Below, in pieces: positions 58,367 through 64,000 of a DNA stretch of 64,000 bases. The notes under the pieces were generated by a model. That model did not search any database, had not been told where the DNA came from, and worked only from the letters and a program-made list of their open reading frames with translations. The DNA comes from Rhizopus sp. PT2906 (taxonomy: Eukaryota > Mucoromycota > Mucoromycetes > Mucorales > Rhizopodaceae): the NCBI GenBank assembly GCA_025529335.1, contig JAMYHX010000047.1:62001-126000 (forward strand), given 5' to 3'. The position numbers were made by a program, and so were the translations under genes. The number at the start of each line of letters is the position of its first letter. Position 1 is the first letter of the stretch.

Positions 58367-58694
58367 ATGGCGAATGAAACAACAAAACTTGTTTCCATTA
58401 TAAATCGCTGTTTCAAATGTCCAGGAACATTTTCTACACCTCAAAAACTTCGGCAACATTTGCGGAAACACAATATTCAAATACCACAAACAGCTGCTGG
58501 AATCAGACGGTACAGTAACGACGAATACACCTATGTTAAAACTGGACGCGTGCATGATTCCATTGAAAAACACCGGCTGTCCTGCGTGTATTACACATTG
58601 CATGAAAATAAACGAATTGAAGACACATTTCTATGCGAATCATCCTGAAACCGCGCCAGCAGAACTATCACAGCAAGTGCAAGAACAACAATGA
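58367..58694 (+). pseudogene. C2H2 zinc-finger protein of the inner module, frameshifted
   Basis: ATG 58367 opens a frame whose first 35 codons include a textbook finger: 'CFKCPGTFSTPQKLRQ' then 'HLRKH' (C-x2-C-x12-H-x3-H). A second finger, 'CPACITHCMKINELKT' then 'HFYANH' (C-x2-C-x12-H-x4-H), lies at about 58578-58643 but in another phase, ending at TGA 58692-58694. The first frame itself runs on to 58648 without meaning. One indel between about 58535 and 58577 separates the fingers. Such fingers could bind the module's own repeats or guide the nuclease-like partner downstream; that is inference. A promoter-like AT-rich stretch precedes the ATG. Confidence 0.6.
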
Positions 58695-59009
58695 CGTGTT
58701 TGATGAGATAATCATTATAATAACTCGAGTATAAGCTTACAGTAGAGCATACATTCTACTTTACATTCTTCTATCGCATCTGATAAGAATAACTTATAAT
58801 AATAACTATAACAATAGTAGCTACTAGTATAATAATAATAACATAAGCATAAGTAATGTCAGTAACGACAATAATATAAATAGCAGTCATAGATTCTCTA
58901 CCCAAGTAAACTCTCACACAGACTTAATTTAATAATATTCAGCTCTTCTTAATAAAGAATCTAATTCGCAAGTCATCGATTTAATAGCCTTTTTTCAATA
59001 ACAAACAAA

Positions 59010-60199
59010 GCTGAATACAACAAACAAGTCGCAGAGCAACAGGAGGACAACAGCAAGGACACACAATCTAACAAACGGCGATCAAGCAGCATCCTTGACG
59101 AACTGTTGGATCCATCATATATTGATTTCCCAGCTCCGAATCACAATGACCATCTATTGGTGAAAATTTCGATGTGACAACAGCATTTCATATGCTACAG
59201 CTCTCGATACGGCATCACAAACGGAAACTATCGTTGGAGAATCGCATCCACAGCGCTATGGCGACCAGTTTCATTCTTTTCTTGCCACAAGATCAATATT
59301 CAGAGGATTTGGCGTCGTATTTCCACGAGAACGACCTCAACGCAACCGTTAACCACGTCGATGCGTTGTATGGCATCAAGAAACCCCGATTATCAATGGA
59401 AGTGGTTACCAAAATGATCAACATTATTGAAGACATCACCATTGGAACAACCAGTCGAGAAAATGCGATCGTACGTCTTTTGCAATTGGATCTTCTCCCA
59501 ATCGAAAACAAATTCAATATGGCTATTATTGAAATGGTGCGCAAATTGCCCCGCGTTTCAATTGCAGAGAACGCAAACGAATATGAACTCAGTACGCGTT
59601 ATATTGACCCATTTTTATGTGGACTATTTGATGATCCTGACCAAGGTGTATTCTTACGATGGACAAACGAGACAACCTTGGAAGCTCGAAAGCATGAAGG
59701 ATTTTCGATATTTCGCCCTGATCTCACCATATCTAGTCTGCACGGAATGAAATGGAAAACGACCTATGGATACGGTGAAGCAAAATCTGCCGCCCAAGAT
59801 ACCAATAACTTTTTAATTTGTCAAGATCTACTTCGAGTTGCCATACTGTGCAAGGATGCGCTTGATTTGCAGAATATGGAAGGTGTCTTGGGTCTCCAAG
59901 TAATTGGACGAACTATCACTTTTTACGTCGTCGTTTTACCAGCTACTGGCCTTTATGTCATGCGCGAGCTGGCTAAAATCAAATTACCTGATTGTCTGGA
60001 TGATTTCACTAAACTTATCATGGATATGCCCCAGGCATTACTTGTGCTTGATATCTTCAATCGCGTATGCGTTCCATCAATTGATCCGCCAATGCCCACG
60101 CGACGCCGGCCAACTATCACTACGACAGTCTTAAATGGCATTTTCTCATCATCTCAGGATCGCAAGCGATCTTGCCTCTTGAAACGTCATCACAACTAA
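59010..60199 (+). pseudogene. PD-(D/E)XK-like nuclease-family protein of the inner module, frameshifted
   Basis: The long frame ends at 60199 and has no ATG at its 5' edge (first codon in frame GTG at 59174). A frame one phase away supplies a coherent N-terminus: from about 59010 it reads a Lys/Gln/Ser-rich segment, then 'LDELLDPSYIDFPAPNHNDH', and breaks near 59160. The core shows 'ELSTRYIDPFLCGLFDDPDQ', 'RPDLTISSLHG' (Asp183 counted from 59174), 'GYGEAKS' (Glu202, Lys204), 'ICQDLLRVAILCKDAL' and 'VLGLQVIGRTITFYVVVLPA'. Asp...Glu-x-Lys on consecutive strands is the PD-(D/E)XK pattern. The same blocks recur at 33 kb. The biochemical function is not demonstrated for this family as far as I know. 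Confidence 0.6.
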
Positions 60200-60264
60200 G
60201 CCAGTCAAGTTAAAATACAGGGTAATTAGGACTCTGTTAAGAAATAAAAAAAATGTTATCTCCC

Positions 60265-60391
60265 TTTTTTTAAATTAACTTGCTTTTCACCTAAACTGCC
60301 TGCTATTTTGTTAACTTTCGTTGCCTGCTTTTTATTAACTTTTGTTGACTTTTGTTAACTTTTTTTTTTTTTTTTTTTTTTTTTTTGTTCT
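60265..60391 (-). repeat. inner inverted repeat, right, with T tract
   Basis: The 63-bp core (60265-60327) is an exact reverse complement of 58066-58128. GTTAAC-type units and a T tract of about 27 bases follow up to 60391, overlapping the first bases of the outer repeat (GTTCT). Confidence 0.9.
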
Positions 60392-60429
60392 GGCCATAGG
60401 CGAATTGGGTTGTTCCACCAGAGCGAATT
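60388..60429 (-). repeat. outer terminal inverted repeat, right
   Basis: An exact reverse complement of 56497-56538. Outside it, at about 60430-60478, lies a further related unit ('TTTTTCGTACAACC', then 'GGGCGAATTTAC'), so the true right end may be near 60490. Confidence 0.92.
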
Positions 60430-60632
60430 GATTTTTCGTACAACCTGAATTTGTTCTCGGCATTGGGCGAATTTACTTTCCGGAAAGAGTGTAATAATCT
60501 ATACTTTTGTTAGTAGAATTCTTTTAGAGAAAAGTTTTTATGAACTCTTTAGCAATGGAACAAGTTGTATAAAGAATAGGATTACATTATTATTATTATT
60601 ATTAGTAAATAAACACGCACTGTACAGGATGA

Positions 60633-63600
60633 TCAATCATTGGCTTCTTCCGTCACTGGTTCCAATTCAAAAATCATTTGATAAGTTGGATTCTTTGGAT
60701 CAACCATCGTTCCAACTATCAATGGCTCTTTATGTTTATGTCCGTTTTGAATGCAGCAGATATTCTTGCCTTGTATCACTTGCTGTATCTGTCCCTATAA
60801 TAAACTTACTTAATACAGCTTGGTTTTGTTTGTATATTTATACCAACATCAACAATACTCCTCACTTCAATAAATTGATGTTCAAATGCAATTATATAAG
60901 GATGATAGTAAGCAAAGGCCGTGGGATGCCCTTCCCATTCAATCTTGAACTGTCTTTCAGCTCTTCTTCCCTTTTTATCAATATAAAAGGCATATCTGTC
61001 ATAACACATCAAGTAATTACCACCGGGCACTGAGAATACAAATATGCGTTTAACTGTTGAACTGATTGGTATTTGAGCATTGGTTGTTTCATTTTTGGTA
61101 ATAAAGTTAAGGTGTCTATCAGAAGGATCAAGTAAACCTAGAGCAATTTTGTCAATGCCAAATTATGCCCACATAAAAATAACAACTTACGATCAGGCTT
61201 TTTTGTGTTCATATCCACTGCAATCATGCCTAGAGGTGTAGTGAGCAATATCATGGATTTGGTTGTATCAATTGCCCAGACATCACAAGGGCTATATATC
61301 GGTTTCAATGGATTGACTTGTGTGTTTGTGAGAGATAAAGAAGAGCGAATAGATAATTTGCTAAAAATAGATTTTCTTCTCATCTCAGTCTTTGGCATCG
61401 ATGGTTCGTATATTTCAATTTCTGTGCCATTCACAGAAGGAGGCTTTGGTACACAGATCAGTGTTTTACCTAGACAAGTGCCTACATGAAAGAATGGTAC
61501 ATTGCCTTGAACTTTTCTTCCAAAGTGTTGAATGCTGTGGGATCCATCAGGTCGCCCATTCAAGGTGATCTCTAAAGGGTATTGCCAAAGAATGTCATCC
61601 GCCAACACTAAAAGCAGTCCATATTCCTCCAATACATGCACTTGATGCACTCGTTCCAATGGTAATACTTTTCTAGGTACCACGCTCGGAGCACACTTCC
61701 TTTGCCCAATATAAAGCCCTGAATCAGTGGCAAGCATATAATGCTGACCATTGTCTTGACAAGTGTGTTATTATAATGTGTGTGTATTTATAGTATCTCA
61801 AATGTAACTTACCAAAGGCAACCATGTGATAAATGTTCATATCAGCAAAGAATTCGAAATCTTTCACAACCTTTACCATCTGAAACACAGGTTTGCGCTT
61901 TGACTTGGTTTCTTTTTGCTTCCTAATGGCTTCGTTCCATGCTTTCCTATTGTGCTCCGAAGGCGCATACAGTGTATAAGAGTCTTCTGTTATTCTACCT
62001 TCGTGATAAAAAGTAATGGGCGCCCCTAATTTGGCACTATTGCTGTTCAAAAGACTATCTGAACCATTGCTTTTTTGTTGTCTAGAAATAGAGTTTCCTA
62101 ACGTGCTACTCGCGTTGCTTCCACGATGCGTCGTCAGTTTCTCTGCTGCTGTAGATAAAAGTGTGCTGGTAGATCTATGAACTGGATTATCTGTCGTGGG
62201 CAAGGATACACCAAGTAACTCGATGGGAATGGGCTATTATACAGGTTGAGTGGACCATAGTGTACGTTATTGCTCTTATTACCCTATTACGTATGCTATA
62301 GTGCTCGGTTGCATTGATGACTTTGACCTTGGCCGTAACCAGGTAATGGTCAAACAGGATGACTTGGTACTCAGTTGAATCAAGACTAGGTGTTCTCCTT
62401 AGTGTTCCCTGCTTGATTATACACCTACTTTCTTCTAGTAACTTCAAGTCTATCTTATCCTTTTTGTTTTTAAATGAAAGATGTGCATTGATTTGCTCCA
62501 GATCAAATCGATTCTTGGCTTTTCCAGCTTCATTGTTCACTTTTTGCAAATAGTGCTTTATGGTGTCAATAATGTGGGGTATATTCTCTTTATCCGGGTG
62601 ACCCTCTTCAGTTCTATCGTATATTTTATCCAACAATAACGTATATCTTCCAAGGCGTGTCGTTGGTTTTGTCAGATAACCGTTTAGTTCCAACTTACGG
62701 GACGATTCATGCCGTTCAGTTTGCTTTTAAAGGACCATAAATATCGTCAACTTTTTGATTTCTTTTTTTTTTTTTTTTTTTTTTTACCTCCGCAAACAAG
62801 GCAAAACGAGGATTATTAAACTTTTCTAGCTCATAGGTATATTTTGCTTGATGCTGTCTAGCGCCATAGTAAACAAAGGGCTCAAACTCTAGTACATAAT
62901 GCTTCATGATGTCACTTATTTGTGATATAATAGGGTGCTGTTGTTGCCTTGTTTTCAGTGCTGATGTGAGTCGTTGACTGATATCGTGAATCTCTTTTAT
63001 ATTTGAAAACACTTTATCTATAAATGCATCTCGTCGCTTTACTGGAATAATATTGCCATTCTTTAGTGGTTCTATCCACATCTGAAATTGTCTAAGTAAA
63101 GCACATATAGAACATAGACTTGGACTACCTTCATTATATATTTTAAATCATTGAGAAAACTCTCTTCTGTGTAGATCAATTCAAAGATAGTTTCCTGTCT
63201 TCTTCTTTCCAGGGCAGAGATAGAAAATAGGATATAGTCATCTATAAGACTGGACCACAGAGGCTGGTGCTTTTCTATGGTGTAAGCATATGCCGTCACT
63301 CGCTTTTCTCGAGTGTCTATACTCTGTGGTCTATTTCTCTGTTTAAGGCATTAATGTCGTTGTTTTTTTTTTTTCTTCTTTTATTCTTTTATTCTTTTTT
63401 ACCAATCTTTCCCTGTTTGGGCATGTGTAACTGTAGCACGGATATAAATAATTGCAGGTTGCAGAGTAACAATAGGTTAATTCAGTATAGACACCAGATG
63501 GTAATAATGTATGCTGAGATGAAATTGCAGTAGGTGAAGCTGAATAAGAGGTATGGTCGTCTTCATCTTCATCATCTTCATCATCACTTGCACCATGATG

Positions 63601-64000
63601 GCTTGGCGTTGGCGTAGTAGTCACTGAGGATATATTGGTGCTACTGTCACTACTATCACTTCTCAAAGGGAAACCATGAAAGATGAGATCATTAGTGAAT
63701 TGATATATTTCAATAATGTCATCAACAAGTCTACTCTCATAGCTGACATCATGAAAGAACCTTTGAGTTTCCAAGGCACGACCCACTCTTAATGCAAGAA
63801 GACGATCTGTTGTACAAAGAATTTCTTTTAGTTTATCCTAATAACGTATAAGTATGTTTTTATTCCATTTATGTATAAAATCTATCTTACCACAGCTTCT
63901 TTACCATCAAATACGTTGTTGTATTCGATTCCATTCTTTATACGCTTGGATAGAATCAATCGTTTTTTCAATTCTATAGCAATATGGGATAGAAATGCTC
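60633..64000 (-). CDS. Rho1 guanine-nucleotide exchange factor, ROM1/ROM2-type; 5' end beyond right edge
   Basis: Visible exons: 64000..63891, 63837..63493, 63338..63129, 63081..62788, 62723..62283, 62233..61813, 61754..61191, 61137..60848, 60794..60633 (about 945 codons). Order of domains: end of a DEP-like domain ('RVGRALETQRFFHDV'), a Ser/Asp-rich linker, RhoGEF/DH ('LIYTEESFLNDLKYIMKMWI', 'ERHESSRKLELNGYLTKPTT', 'RLGRYTLLL'), PH ('RCIIKQGTLRR', 'VILFDHYLVTAKVK'), then a CNH domain ('MVAFDNGQHYMLATDSGLYI', ending 'QIQQVIQGKNICCIQNG'). Rom proteins activate Rho1 for cell-wall synthesis and polarity under wall-integrity signalling. The GAT|GTTGGT donor at 60847 is inferred from phase and is the weakest junction. 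Confidence 0.88.

Larger units (their letters stand above)
56497..60429. mobile_element. composite DNA transposon: DD34E transposase plus inner zinc-finger/nuclease module
   Basis: Perfect 42-bp inverted repeats (56497-56538 and 60388-60429) bound about 3.9 kb. From left to right it holds a Tc1/IS630-like transposase, a second pair of inverted repeats (58007-58128 and 60265-60391), and between these a C2H2 zinc-finger frame and a PD-(D/E)XK-like frame, all on the plus strand. The right inner repeat abuts the right outer repeat with no spacer, while the left inner repeat begins one base after the transposase stop codon. This fits an element inserted into, or captured by, a Tc1-type transposon between its gene and its right end. 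All three genes carry damage, so it is probably inactive now. Confidence 0.75.

Noticed and set aside
1..64000. tRNA or rRNA genes
   Set aside because: No B-box-like GGTTCGAATCC context with a paired acceptor stem was noticed by eye. A covariance-model scan would be needed to exclude them.

Overview
The window looks like nuclear DNA of an early-diverging filamentous fungus, most consistent with Mucoromycota/Mucorales; the species is not resolved. Reasons: AT-rich sequence, many short GT-AG introns (about 45-80 bp), a fungal housekeeping gene set (SCAP, Rae1, GT15 mannosyltransferase, NAT purine permease, THR4, a CAF120/Skg3-like PH protein, UTP20, SLA2, a ROM2-type RhoGEF), and repeat families I recall as expanded in Mucorales. 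Family names rest on motif recognition; no database was searched. I built exon models by hand from reading frames and splice signals. They sum to multiples of three, but start codons and a few junctions stay provisional.

Layout. 0-14.3 kb: SCAP (cut by the left edge), an alpha-arrestin, Rae1, a decayed Fanzor/TnpB-like nuclease, a GT15 mannosyltransferase, a MITE, a SANT/Myb protein, a purine permease with a GATA-site cluster upstream, and a small secreted cysteine-rich protein. 14.3-22.9 kb: a gene-poor belt of mobile-element relics (a second TnpB-like relic, a Helitron relic, a LINE relic) with one uncertain serine-rich gene. 22.9-32.2 kb: a LEA-like membrane protein, a CDF zinc transporter, threonine synthase and the CAF120/Skg3-like protein. 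32.4-34.9 kb: a second copy of the MITE, a broken PD-(D/E)XK-like gene and a decayed Tc1-like transposase. 35.3-55.3 kb: UTP20 (about 8.7 kb), a PL8 polysaccharide lyase, an F-box protein, SLA2 and a short GRIP-domain golgin. 55.7-60.4 kb: a nuclease-like relic followed by a structured mobile element. The outer inverted repeats (42 bp, perfect) enclose a DD34E transposase interrupted by one in-frame TAG. They also enclose an inner module, bounded by its own inverted repeats (63 bp perfect core), that carries C2H2 fingers and a PD-(D/E)XK-like nuclease gene. 60.6-64 kb: a ROM1/ROM2-type RhoGEF cut by the right edge.

The housekeeping genes do not form a pathway cluster. The notable biology is in the repeats: two RNA-guided-nuclease-like (TnpB/Fanzor-type) relics, three loci of one nuclease-like family, a matched MITE pair, and the nested transposon at 56.5-60.4 kb.
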